A stretch of 64,000 bases of DNA from the NCBI GenBank assembly GCA_024663395.1, contig JANFAH010000019.1:248001-312000 (forward strand), read 5' to 3'. The notes beneath the pieces were generated by a model. The model ran no database searches. It was given only the letters and a program-made list of their open reading frames with translations, and had not been told where the DNA came from. The DNA comes from Pisolithus tinctorius (Eukaryota > Basidiomycota > Agaricomycetes > Boletales > Pisolithaceae). Below, piece by piece: positions 32,337 to 42,676 of the stretch (positions are counted from its first letter, which is position 1; each line of letters starts with the position of its first letter). The translations under genes and the position numbers were made by a program.

Positions 32337-35300
32337 ATATCGATGATCCACCAAACGGTCGGGGAGAGCCTACTAAAACGTCCTGTTTCCTATTTAGCCG
32401 CTGTTATCCGTTCCTCAGTCCTACAGTCTCATCGTTAGCCTTTACTTCGACGAACTTCTCTTCGCCCGCGGCACCCGTACCGCGGAACATACCCGCCGGA
32501 ATACCCTCGCCTGCTTTCACTTTCCTCTCTTCCACTCAGACAATACTAAACCCCTCTGCTATAGCCGCATTCGGCAGCGTTTATCAACTAGATCCCGCGG
32601 TTCGCACCCTCGTTTACAAGCCGGTTGCCAAGAAGGTTCGGACGGTACCTGCCCCGATGGCGGAAGAATACCGCATCGTGCGCAGCCTGCCTGACGACCC
32701 GCTCGCTGGTCTCCAACCACTTCCAACCCATCCACCAGACTTCGCTCCGGGCGTCCGCTTCACTGCCGAACGGGCCGCGGAACTTGACCTCGACCCTGCA
32801 GATTGGCTTTGGCCAGAAGAACTTAAACTCGTAACTTGGCTCGTTTCGGTCCATGAGCTCGCATTCGCTTGGGACATTACAGAGCGCGGACACCTAGACG
32901 AACGCTATTTTCCGCCAGTAAAGATCCCTACGATTCCGCACACGCCTTGGGTCCAACGCAACATCCCTATCCCGAACGCGATCCATGCCCAAGTCATAGA
33001 CATGATTAAAGATCGCATCAAGTCCGGCATGTATGAACCTTCTACAGCGGCTTACCGCTCCCGCTGGTTCTGCGTAGTAAAGAAAGACGGAAAGTCTCTT
33101 CGCCTTGTGCATGACTTACAGCCCCTGAATGCAGTGACCATCCGCGATGCGTCCGTTCCGCCCTTCGTAGAACATCTCGCAGAATCCTTTGCTGGATATG
33201 CGGTGTATGCGATGATGGACCTCTACTCCGGGTATGACCAGCGCGCACTCCACGTCGATTCCCGCGACCTCACCACCTTCGGTACCCCCCTCGGACCACA
33301 TCGGCTTACTACTCTGCCGCAAGGTCATGCGAATGCGGTACAGGTATACCAGGGAGATACTGCATTTGTTCTCCAGGATGAGATCCCGCATCATACCCTA
33401 CCCTTCATAGATGACGTCCCCGTGAAATCCGAGACCACCCGCTATCAGCGCGCAGACGGCTCCTATGAGACTATCCCGGAGAATCCTGGGATTCGGAAAT
33501 TTATCTGGAATCACTGTATAGTCGTTAACCGTATCCTTCAGCGTTTGCAGAACGTCGGAGCCACCGTCTCGGCAAAGAAGTTCGTGCTAGCCGCTCCGTC
33601 CGCTGTGATCGTTGGCCACAAGTGCACCTTTGAAGGTCGCATTCCTGAAGAAAGCAAAGTGCAGAAGATCCGCGACTGGCCCGAGTGCCGCAACCTGACA
33701 CAGGTTCGCGGTTTCCTCGGTGTCTGCGGTGTGCTACGCATCTTCATCAAAGACTTCGCCAAGATCGCGCGGCCGCTAGTCGCGCTCACGCGGAAAGACG
33801 TACCATTCACATGGGAAGAGCCGCAACGCGCTGCCATGCAACGACTCAAGGATGAAATTGTAAAGTCCCCCGCACTCCGAAGAATCGACTACGAGTGCGG
33901 TCGCGAAGTAGTTCTGGCAGTCGACACATCGGTCATCGCAGTTGGCTACATCCTCTACCAGCTTGGCGAAGATGGCAGACGGTACCCAAGTCGCTTCGGA
34001 TCCATCACCCTCAATGAAGTGGAAAGCCGCTACTCCCAGGCTAAGCTTGAGTTGTACGGTCTCTTCCGCGCGTTGCGCGCGGTACGCGTATACATCTTCG
34101 GTCTCACTAACTTCACTGTGGAGGTAGATGCGAAGTATATTAAGGGCATGATAAATAACCCAGATCTCCAGCCTAACGCGACGATCAATCGTTGGATCGC
34201 TGGCGTCCTCCTCTTCTCGTTTAAACTCGTCCACGTTCCCGCGGACAAGCATGCCGGCCCTGACGGCTTATCCCGCCGTCCGCGGTCGGAGCTCGACCCG
34301 CCCGAGGATGACGACCATGAGGATTGGCTGGACCGTTTTTACTCTTTCTCTACACAGGTTGTCAATGACCGCCCGCCTCCTATATCACTTTCCAGTCAAG
34401 ACCAGCATTCCCTACCGCCACCCGCTTACCATCGGGCGAGCCTCCCGCCGCCTACATCCTTCTATCTCGCATTCTCTGCGACTGCTGATGCTAATAACCC
34501 TTCCGATACCCCAGACGACCCTGCCATTCCGCGGTCCGCGAAAGCTCGGGCACGCGAAGCAAAGATAGAAATGATCCGCGCATTCCTCGCGACCCGCGAG
34601 CGACCTCCTGACCTTACTGATGCGCAGTACTCATCTTTCTTCAACTCGGCTAGCCGCTTCTTCCTCCTAGATGGAAATCTATGGCGTAGAGAACCGCACG
34701 GACGGCACCAGCTAGTCGTCGACGAATCCAAGCGGTATCGTCTCATCAAAGAAGCACATGACGACCTCGGACACAAGGGAGTCTTCACGGTCCGCACGCG
34801 CCTTCTCCTTCGCTTCTGGTGGCCTCTTCTTGTCGAGGATGTGAAGTGGTATGTCCGCACTTGTCATGAATGCCAGATCCGCCAGACGCAGAAGCTTCAT
34901 ATTCCCCCCACTGTGCCCATGATAGGGGGCCTGTTTCATAAAGCTCACATTGACACGATGCTGATGCCCAAAGCCGGCGGCTACCGCTACATAGTACAGG
35001 CTCGTTGCGCGCTCACCTCATATCCCGAATGGCGCATGTTGCGCGCGGAAAATAGTACCGCGCTCGCGTCCTTCATCTTCGAGGATATCCTATGCCGCTG
35101 GGGCCCGCTCGCCGAGATTGTCACCGACAATGGTCCCGCGTTCGTCCAAGCCTTAGATGCCCTAGCCGCGCAATATCATATCCGTCACATCCGTATCTCT
35201 CCTTACAACTCTCAGGCTAACGGCATTGTAGAGCGTCGCCACTATGATGTTCGCGAAGCTATCATGAAGAGCTGCGAGAACGATGATCGCCGCTGGCACA

Positions 35301-35935
35301 CCGTTGCGCACTCCGTCTTCTGGGCCGAGCGGGTCACCATTTTGAAATCCACGGGTCTATCCCCTTATTTCATGGTACATGGTGTCGAACCGCTGTTCCC
35401 ATTCGACCTTGCCGAGGCTACTTTCCTTTTGCCCCTATCCCGCGATGATGCGACACCGCTGACTACCACAGAACTGATTGCTTGGCGCGCGCGCCAGTTA
35501 CAGAAGCGTCAGGATGATTTAGATCAGGTCCGCGGCAACGTCCTCCGCGCACGCTTCCAGTCTATCCAACAGTTCGAAACCGCCTTTCAGCATCGCATTA
35601 AAGACCATAACTTCGCTCCCGGCACCCTCGTGCTCGTTCGCAACTCCCGCGTAGAGAAAGAACTGAACCGGAAGACGAAGCCGCGGTACACTGGTCCCAT
35701 GGTCGTCCTTCGTCGGACCACTGGGGGTTCGTACCTGCTGGCTGAGTTGGATGGCTCCATCTCCAAACTCCGCTTCGCTGCATTCCGCTTACTTCCCTAC
35801 CACCCGCGGTCTCAGACCCGCGCAACCGTAACTCGCATTACTGGGTTAGATGATGAAGAGCTAGACCGCCTTCTTGAGGAAGCTGAGGATGACCCCTCTG
35901 ATGATGATGTGGAGGCTTTCTCCGCGGGCAGCTGA
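32324..35935 (+). CDS. Element A Pol (RT, RNase H, integrase)
   Basis: This is an intact 1203-codon frame. Reverse transcriptase includes LRLVHDLQPLN (about residue 260), MMDLYSGYDQ and the catalytic segment FIDDVPV (about 360), where F replaces Y of YxDD. RNase H has AVDTSVIAVGYIL (about 532) and DAKYIKGMINNPD. Integrase has an HHCC zinc finger (H near 811, CHEC near 847) and a D, D, E triad in HIDTM (about 874), TDNGPAF (about 935) and NGIVERRH (about 967). A GPxxV...GGSYLLAELDG tail follows at about 1122. No chromodomain is evident. The frame overlaps the protease frame by 13 nt, with an ATG at 32324 and a possible slippery site just behind it. This is the only intact pol in the window. 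Confidence 0.93.
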   Translation: MGFLNIDDPPNGRGEPTKTSCFLFSRCYPFLSPTVSSLAFTSTNFSSPAAPVPRNIPAGIPSPAFTFLSSTQTILNPSAIAAFGSVYQLDPAVRTLVYKPVAKKVRTVPAPMAEEYRIVRSLPDDPLAGLQPLPTHPPDFAPGVRFTAERAAELDLDPADWLWPEELKLVTWLVSVHELAFAWDITERGHLDERYFPPVKIPTIPHTPWVQRNIPIPNAIHAQVIDMIKDRIKSGMYEPSTAAYRSRWFCVVKKDGKSLRLVHDLQPLNAVTIRDASVPPFVEHLAESFAGYAVYAMMDLYSGYDQRALHVDSRDLTTFGTPLGPHRLTTLPQGHANAVQVYQGDTAFVLQDEIPHHTLPFIDDVPVKSETTRYQRADGSYETIPENPGIRKFIWNHCIVVNRILQRLQNVGATVSAKKFVLAAPSAVIVGHKCTFEGRIPEESKVQKIRDWPECRNLTQVRGFLGVCGVLRIFIKDFAKIARPLVALTRKDVPFTWEEPQRAAMQRLKDEIVKSPALRRIDYECGREVVLAVDTSVIAVGYILYQLGEDGRRYPSRFGSITLNEVESRYSQAKLELYGLFRALRAVRVYIFGLTNFTVEVDAKYIKGMINNPDLQPNATINRWIAGVLLFSFKLVHVPADKHAGPDGLSRRPRSELDPPEDDDHEDWLDRFYSFSTQVVNDRPPPISLSSQDQHSLPPPAYHRASLPPPTSFYLAFSATADANNPSDTPDDPAIPRSAKARAREAKIEMIRAFLATRERPPDLTDAQYSSFFNSASRFFLLDGNLWRREPHGRHQLVVDESKRYRLIKEAHDDLGHKGVFTVRTRLLLRFWWPLLVEDVKWYVRTCHECQIRQTQKLHIPPTVPMIGGLFHKAHIDTMLMPKAGGYRYIVQARCALTSYPEWRMLRAENSTALASFIFEDILCRWGPLAEIVTDNGPAFVQALDALAAQYHIRHIRISPYNSQANGIVERRHYDVREAIMKSCENDDRRWHTVAHSVFWAERVTILKSTGLSPYFMVHGVEPLFPFDLAEATFLLPLSRDDATPLTTTELIAWRARQLQKRQDDLDQVRGNVLRARFQSIQQFETAFQHRIKDHNFAPGTLVLVRNSRVEKELNRKTKPRYTGPMVVLRRTTGGSYLLAELDGSISKLRFAAFRLLPYHPRSQTRATVTRITGLDDEELDRLLEEAEDDPSDDDVEAFSAGS
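32327..32333 (+). promoter_or_regulatory. Possible -1 frameshift site (G GGT TTT)
   Basis: Read in the protease frame, the heptamer is G-GGT-TTT, matching X-XXY-YYZ, and the next codon is the TGA stop. A -1 slip would enter the pol frame. An ATG of the pol frame at 32324-32326 would alternatively allow termination-reinitiation. I see no obvious downstream pseudoknot. Confidence 0.4.
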
Positions 35936-36075
35936 CTATCCGTCCTTTCCAGTACCCACAGTTTGTCCATCGCGCTGTTCCTCCGTACCCTCTTCTCCCA
36001 CGATACCCATACCTCTTTCCGCGGCCTCGCCCGCCTCCCCGCGGCTTCTCCTACTACGTTCGTTCCTTCTCCCAT

Positions 36076-36114
36076 GCTGACTGGGGACAGTCAGCGTTCA
36101 AAGTCCCCCGCAGG
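36076..36114 (+). repeat. First copy of the pre-LTR hairpin segment
   Basis: The hairpin GCTGACTG-GGGA-CAGTCAGC is at 36076-36095, followed after 5 nt by AAGTCCCCCGCAGG. The same arrangement recurs at 38203-38240 directly before the 3' LTR. It probably marks the original 3' end of the internal region, before the antisense gene was gained. The following 200 bp contain two GGGTTTCGTCCGG words that resemble a part of the LTR. Confidence 0.6.
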
Positions 36115-36816
36115 GGTGACCAGAATACCACTTGATACGTCCGATATCAGACATAGTTCGTTTCCCTTTATCTGTTTTACCCTGGGTTTCGTCCGGAGAC
36201 CTCTATTCCACCCCGGGTTTCGTCCGGCGATTCTACTGATAGCTAGTCCTCGCTCAAAAAACATAAAAACCGCTTACAAAAGGTCCAAAACCGTCCAGAA
36301 AAATAGCAAAACACCGAATAAGTATATAGCCAAAACAACGTCTCTCCTATCTCTCTTACTAGTCTCGCTGATGCCGTCCTCGGCCGCTCCATACCGCGGA
36401 TACTCGCAACGACTCCGAGCATTTCTTCTTCGATCGCGCAGTCAGCGTGCGCCCCTTGATCTATTTTTCTTTCCATTCTCCTTCCGCTTTCTTACAATTA
36501 ATACCCAAAGACCCTCACAGTTACCCGATAAACAGTCCCTTCGCTCTCTCTCCACCATTCCGTCACATCCTACCATCAAGATCGTTTCACGAGGACTTAC
36601 CGTTGAGAGAAGTCGAAAGCCGCACGAAGAAGACAAGTCGGGCGGTACCCCCGCGCATCATATCTTACTGCGGCCGCACTGTCCCGCGGAACGTCTTCAA
36701 GCATTTCGAGTCGTTCGCAACTTCGCGCAGAAGCAAGAAAAGCGGTGTATTCAGCGCGATATGCGCTGACATGCGGATGGGACAGTACAACGAATCTGGA
36801 CTAACTACAAACGTTC

Positions 36817-37930
36817 CTATTCCACCCCAATCTTCTCCAGAGCTTCGGCGAGCTGATCGACGCGCACCTGCAGGCGAAGGTATGCTGCCTGCGACTCCGC
36901 GGCTTCGGCTCGCAGCAGCCTCAGCGATTGCGAGAGGTCTGCCGCGACCTTGGCATCGAGCCGACTGCGCACAGGCGCCTTCCCCTTCGCGCGCGTGTGG
37001 CTCTCGACCACTTCCACCTCGTCGTCGTCGTCGTCGTCGTCAACGGTCCTCTTGGAAGGGCCGGCCTTCGCGGTCTTCGAGGCCCGCGCTGCTCGCTGTT
37101 AACTTTGCACCTCCAGAAGCGGGGTCGTTACTTACCGACCGAAGCGCCTGCCTGCGCCTTCTTTCCTGCGGCCTTCGTCGACTTCTCGCACCCCTGCTTC
37201 ATTCGCGCACAGCCGTCGCACGTCCGCCCAACGGGTCCGATGCAGGCCGTCTTCTTCACCGTGCACCGCGCGCACGGGACCTTGTGGAGGATCGAGCCGG
37301 GAGGAACGACGATCTTGGGCTCGTCCTCGTCTTCGCTCTCTGCCACCGTTTGCCGCGATCGCTTAGGACTTCAGTGTTAGCCGCTACCGCACCATCCAGA
37401 TTCCGGACTTACCTTCCGAACCGGACGGGACACCACTTCGACGTGCGACATTTTCTCTGTCGTCACCGGCACTTCGGCACTGGTATCCTGCTCGACGACA
37501 GCCTGCGCGACCGCCTCTTCCATCCGCACGTCCTCGTCGGCTCTCCCCCGCGCGATCTCCTCGGACACCCACCTCTCATAGGCCTCGTCGGCCTCCGCTA
37601 CCGCGGGACCATCCGCCGCGTCTATTTTGGTGTCGATTCCCAACGCTCGCCCGCGCTCGACGAGGGGGAACACTTCTCCCTGGAGAACAGTCAGTACTGT
37701 GAGCCCCAAAGGCGTTGGACACTTACTGTCCTCTGCTCCCATCTGCGCATCCACATTACCTTCTCCTCCCACATTTCCTCCTTGTCATCCGGGAGGCACT
37801 TGGCCTCAGCGACCAGAGCCGCGGAGGCGGCAACGAACTTCTCCCTCAGCGAGGTCTTCTCTGCTTCGATCGGGTCGGGGGTGGCTGCGCGTACGAGCTG
37901 GGAGAGACGAGGGGCACGGCCAGCAGACAT
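36817..37930 (-). CDS. Antisense Zn2Cys6-like protein gene in element A
   Basis: Four exons on the minus strand join in frame: 37930-37727, 37679-37413, 37361-37136 and 37088-36817, giving 322 residues with a TAG stop. Introns are 47, 51 and 47 nt; all start GTAAGT, and two have CTAAC/TTAAC branch-like sites. The second acceptor is the less usual AAG. Residues 187-215 fit C-X2-C-X6-C-X7-C-X2-C-X6-C, the fungal Zn2Cys6 binuclear cluster pattern (starts CARCTVKK, ends MKQGC), preceded by an acidic segment. Exon 4 has a run of aspartates, and about the last 45 residues look like a coiled coil. This suggests a nuclear DNA-binding or regulatory protein; function is inferred. No break was found. 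It lies tail to tail with pol between the two copies of the pre-LTR hairpin segment. Confidence 0.7.
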
Positions 37931-38202
37931 GATGAGAGCAATAGAAGGGGTCGAAGATGGGAGGAAAGAATCAAATCGATGCGAAGGTTTGAGCCGCGCA
38001 CTAACAATTATATACTTAGCGGCCATGAGGCGCTTATGTCATCGGTCCGGACACCTATACGCGGTATTCAACGGCCTTCTCGCCTCCCTCGGCTCTATGC
38101 TTGCTTCGCTTCCACGCGGAATCATCCGGTGTTCTCGAACCCTCGGCACCACACCGTTGCCATCACCACGCGGCAAGCTATTTATGTCCTCCGCGCCACG
38201 TG

Positions 38203-38240
38203 GCTGACCGGGGACGGTCAGCATCTAAGTCCCCCGCAGG
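38203..38240 (+). promoter_or_regulatory. Pre-LTR hairpin and 3' LTR junction, element A
   Basis: The hairpin GCTGACCG-GGGA-CGGTCAGC (8-bp stem, GNRA-type loop) ends 18 nt before the 3' LTR. It is followed by AAGTCCCCCGCAGG immediately before TGTGAGG. Compared with the copy at 36076, one stem pair changed from T-A to C-G on both sides. This is not a purine-rich tract, so the plus-strand primer of this element is unclear. Confidence 0.65.
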
Positions 38241-38893
38241 TGTGAGGAATCCGCATTCCCTGGACGCGTAAGCCCCTATCATTAACCGTTCCGTGACTAC
38301 TGTTACGTCCGCTCCCCTCTCGCGTTCACCGTTGTTCACGCGCTACCTTCCCGCGCCCTCGCTCCCTCTCGCGCAATGCTATACCCGCGGCCGCTGTGCT
38401 CCGGTTGTTGTTTTTCCTCGGACTCTTTCTTTTATCACGGTCCCTATTCCTTTAGTGCTTGTAGTATACCCTCGGCCTCTGTTTGGCCTGTCTTCTGCGT
38501 ACGCGCTGTCGCGCGGCTTTCCTTTACTGTACCCTGTCTTACTTAGGTTCCGGGTTTGTCCGGACTATAAAACCCTGTACTTAGGTACAGAATGATACCT
38601 TTTGGCACTCGGAGGTCACCACGAGTTTCTTTTCCACTTTGTCTACACCGCACATCTCGCATTCCGCCGCGCACGAACCACGTATACCGCTCGCACCGCT
38701 CGCATCGCCAGTACTATTCCGCGGACCACGCCGCGCACGTCACGAAACACTACCACTACGAAGCGCTGGGTCTCTCCTTCTAGTCCCGACAGTCCAGGAT
38801 CCCTTGGGACGAACAATTCGTTCCCTTCATTTTTTATTGTTGTTATCTAAGCCATCTAGCTCGTGTTATACGGCTACTTGGACTTTTCCTACA
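38241..38893 (+). repeat. Element A 3' LTR
   Basis: 653 bp, same as the 5' LTR with one base difference noticed (38755). TATAAAA is at 38566-38572. The ACGG duplication follows at 38894. Confidence 0.92.
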
Positions 38894-39478
38894 ACGGTCC
38901 CGGTGTATTCCTGGTCTGGGGATGAAATATCGCGACGACATTAAGTGCAGAACAGTCTCTGACGATTTTGATTGCATTGATTCGTCTTGTCTAGGTACCT
39001 GGCATGCGACAGCCTTTGCATGTTGAGGCATTTTTGGGAGCTACGCTTACTTCTGTGTCTGTCGTGAGTATTGCTCTTAGAGGAAGGTCGAACAGAGACT
39101 GGCGGTTTCAGTGAGAGGGAAACCCCCGTCGACAAATGGCATAGACATACTGACTTTGAGGCAAAGCCTGGTTCGACCGGCACCCATACGTCGATCTCCT
39201 GAGCTACCTTGGGCACTCTCTCGCTTGAAACAGTATAGTAGACTTGACACGGGAAACATTTATCTCCTGAAAGCTTTTCAAGACATTGCCATGGATGGAG
39301 GGGGGGTACATACGATGATATCCCAGTCGTAGGGTGATCAGTTGAGTTGTGACAGATGAAGGATGTGGTAAGTCATACAATAAGCCGATCTCGGCCTGAC
39401 AGAGAAACAAATTACGTGGATGAGGGTGAGTGAGGACATGTGATGGATGCATGGTGTTGCCCTGCATCTACAAAATGC
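38894..39478 (+). repeat. Dispersed repeat, copy 2
   Basis: Diverged copy of 2586-3020. It begins at the target duplication of element A and is cut at 39479-39481 by the TTA duplication of the Harbinger element. It is about 150 bp longer than copy 1 because of internal indels. No gene was recognised in it. Confidence 0.6.
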
Positions 39479-39615
39479 TTAGGCACCGTTCACCCTGTGA
39501 ATGCAAAGTCCAAGTTTTCGACTTCAGCTTCGGTTAAGAGGTTCATGTGATGTGAACTGTCACATGCATCCACCTGAGGTACGAACCATTGTCACCTGGT
39601 TACTACGATCATCGA

Positions 39616-40872
39616 ATGTCTGGCTCATCTGCAGGATCAACCTGCTCATTGTGCTTGCACAGCCTTACAATCAATCCTCTAGACCTGCGGAACCCCCTGC
39701 CTCCACCCAGGACTCGCAAGAAAGCTGTGGTATGGACAACAGAGGAGGAAGGCACGTTATTGGATTTCTTGGCCTCTCATCTTTCACAGGCCGGTGATGG
39801 GAACTTTAAGAAGGCTACGTGGAATGCCGCAGCAGCCCACATGGCTCATAATCATCCACTGGGTCCAGATAACAGCAATAAGACAGCTGAATTGTGTGAG
39901 CAGAAGTTCAAGGTGGTAGGTTGTCATATCATTCTTTTTTTTTGCCTTGCTAACAATTATCCAGCTTAAAAAATCCTACTACGCCATCGCTGATCTTAAA
40001 TCGGTGGCCTCTGGCTTTGCTTATGACGATGAGCATGGTGCAATGATCTCGCTGGACAATGCTGATCTTTGGGATTGGTATGTAAAGGTAATGTAGTTTT
40101 TTCCTTGTTGGATCATCCACTAACATCTAGTCAGGTGCACAAAGATGCGAAGCTGTTTCGCAATTCCGGGTTCCCCCACTTTGCCAGCATCGAGCTCCTT
40201 CTCCCCTCGCATGGCCAAGGTCGGTTTATCTACTGGCCACACGCCACTACTGCACCTTGTACAACCATGACCTCTGCCTTCGATACTCCTGCCTCTACCG
40301 CACCCCCCACCGCTTCGACCATTCCTACCCCCCCTCCCTCCCTCTCCCTCCTCGACATGATGCACACTCTCAACACTCACCATCGCAAGGACACGCAGTC
40401 CGTGGATCCAAACTCCATCCCCCCTTCCGCACCATCAAGTTTTTTGTCACATGTGTCAGCTGGGTCGTTGTCATCATTGGCCGTCACCAGCATCAGTCAT
40501 GGAAAAAGGAAAGCCAAGTCTGTTGCAATGTCTGAAGGTGGATCAAAGCGCTCTTGGCCCCCATCAGCCAAAGTGTGCACTGAAGAAGATCGCAGTTCAT
40601 TCATTGCCGCCATCACCTCCAGGCTTGATAATTTCATGCACACGATTGCTGCCCCATTGCCCCCGCCACCCACTACCAATCCCCTCGTCGATGCTGCCAT
40701 GGACTACATCAACAGCATGCCACAGCTCTCGACAGACGATCAGATCAACATCGGCGACTACTTCCTCAGTGCAACCCTGGATGAAGTGAACATTTTCCTC
40801 AAGCATCAGGAGCCAGCGAAGCAGATTTGGGTGCAGCATTGGCTGATGAAGTACTGGGATGGGCAGAGTTAG
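39616..40872 (+). CDS. MYB/SANT-like DNA-binding protein of Harbinger
   Basis: Three exons, 39616-39915, 39965-40087 and 40135-40872, join in phase 0 for 386 residues. The first intron has a GTAGGT donor and CTAAC branch site, the second GTAATG and CTAAC. Exons 1 and 2 hold a MYB/SANT-like domain: VVWTTEEEGTLLDFLASHL, then NFKKATWNAAAAHM, CEQKFKV and LKKSYYAIADLKS. The rest is Pro/Ser/Thr-rich with a C-terminal helical part. In PIF/Harbinger elements such proteins bind the termini and help the transposase reach the nucleus. The frame is intact, unlike its partner. It is convergent with the transposase. Confidence 0.82.
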
Positions 40873-41095
40873 GTGTTCGTCTTGTTTTTTTTTTTTTACA
40901 ATATACAAATGTACCCCCTCCCCCCTGCATATCCTTTCAAGTCCCCCCCCCCCCCCCTTTATACAAACATGTACATAATAAAATGTACATGACTATGACT
41001 AGCTTCCTATTGACAATGGAAGTTATTTTTCTACATGAGTGTGAAACAATTGTAAGAACATATATTTGTACACCATGAAATCTGAATGTTCAGGC

Positions 41096-42408
41096 TCAGA
41101 GAAGGCCCCTAATTGTAAGCTGGTGCTGATAGTCAATCCACATCTCCTCTGCAATGTTGTCATGCCTATTATCAGCCCTTCTCCTCTCTGCAGCATCTGC
41201 TGGTCCATCACCAAGGCTTCCAATACCATCATCCTCTCCTATGTCCATGGCAAGTTCAGGGTCAAAGAACTCTTCTGGATCATAGCGCCATATGAAATTG
41301 TGGAGGGCACAGAGAGCAGCAGGTACTTGAGTTTGGGTGTGGATGCTATATTCAGGGGGAATTTGAAGAATCCTCCACCTGCATTTTATAACACCAAATA
41401 TCCGTTCAATGGCATTTCTAAGTCCAGCATGGCAAAGGTTGAATAACTCCTCTCAGTTTTGAGGTCTATAAAATAGAAGTTACAGGTACACTGAGCAGAA
41501 TGGAATAGCAACTTACCTTAATCCAGCCTGGCACCATTCTTTCAGATGGTAATGAACACCTCGATAGGGAACCAGAAGTGCATCACAGGTCCCAAACCCT
41601 GCATCTGCAAGAAGGTACTTCCCAGGTGGCATGTGCAAGTCATTCCTGTGTGCATCATGCCACATGGTTGCATCTGCAGTTGACCCATCAAAGCCAGTGA
41701 GGGCATATGTGAAGAAGAAGTCAAAATCACAGATGAAGAGACAGTTTTGAGATAGGTAGCCCTTCTGGTTCCTCATGTAAGGCTGGTCCTCAGCAGCAGT
41801 GAATGCTCAAATATGAGTGCCATCAACTGCACCAATACAATCCTGGAAAAATCGGAAGCGTGGGTCACTAGTAATCATAGTTGATATGGGAGTGTTGTTG
41901 GTGGGGAATTGCACTTGGGATGCATAGAATTGTCCCCCAGAAAAGAAAGCCAACATTGCTTTGAAATATCTAAAAAATTGTGAGAAAAATATCAGACAGT
42001 CCAATGAACTCCCTACCTAGTGATGGTCCCTGGTGAGTGCTGGAACCTCTCAGCAACATGCCGGGATGACAACCCAGTAACACAGGTGTAGAGGAATATC
42101 CCAAGTTGTTCCTCCACAGAAACTCCATTGCGAGAAGGCACAAAACCATGATGGGTGAGCACCTGCATCAGGTGATCAAAAACCCCATGGCTGACACCAA
42201 GGCAAGTCCGTATCCTGTCTGGATGACCATTCAGGAGCTCTAGCATCCACCCCTCACCAGTCAGGATTGAGGTATGGTAGGGGATTGGTTCTGAGTCAGA
42301 ATGAAAAAGGAGGTCATAGAGGCATAGCACCTGGATCATCACTGCTACTACAAGTGCAGCAAGATGGCGATGATGATGGTGCTGGAGCTGCTGTGCTTCA
42401 AGATCCAT
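41096..42408 (-). pseudogene. PIF/Harbinger DDE transposase, two nonsense codons
   Basis: Exons 42408-42017, 41969-41517 and 41465-41096 join in frame for 405 codons including the stop, with no frameshift. The N-terminal part has the helix-turn-helix-like segment GFVPSRNGVSVEEQLGIFLY. The catalytic domain (DDE_Tnp_4 type) has CIGAVDGTHI, LADAGFGTCDALLVPYRGV and RNAIERIFGVIKCRW. Two in-frame TGA codons (41809-41807, right after DGTHI, and 41455-41453, before EELFNL) break it. At both, CGA would give arginine, and NREELFNL is a familiar family sequence. It cut and pasted the Harbinger element before inactivation. Confidence 0.85.
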
Positions 42409-42676
42409 AGCAGAGTTGTTTGATCTGTTATCACAATGTTATCTATTGAACTACAAGTTGTGTTGTTGTCTTATATTCCTGGACGCCATCAGGCCCAGGT
42501 CTCCAAACTCTTCGTGAGCACCGATCATACCGGACCGACCATCCGGTCACGTGGGCCTTGCGCCTTTTGGGGTGGTCGATTTCTTTGGGGTATTGCATTT
42601 ATCACGTCTTGGATTCATCACGTCTTTGAACGTCGGATAGAGAATTTCGAGCCGCACAATTGGGCGTGTGCGTGTC

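Larger units (their letters stand above)
28819..38893 (+). mobile_element. Young Ty3/gypsy retrotransposon (element A)
   Basis: Two 653-bp LTRs (28819-29471 and 38241-38893) flank a 10-kb element. The same four bases, ACGG, lie outside at 28815-28818 and 38894-38897. I noticed one difference between the LTRs (G at 29333, A at 38755), which points to recent insertion. The order is LTR, PBS, gag, protease, pol, a 2-kb segment with an antisense gene, then LTR. The element is far richer in CpG than its neighbours. It sits at the left edge of dispersed-repeat copy 2. Confidence 0.92.

Noticed and set aside
36447..38207. A 586-codon plus-strand open frame after pol
   Set aside because: It lies opposite the spliced antisense gene, has no recognisable domain, and its length follows from high GC content. 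The minus-strand gene explains the region better.
40942..40958. Runs of C (and of T at about 40885-40897) after the MYB gene
   Set aside because: These are simple homopolymers, possibly polymerase slippage, without further structure.
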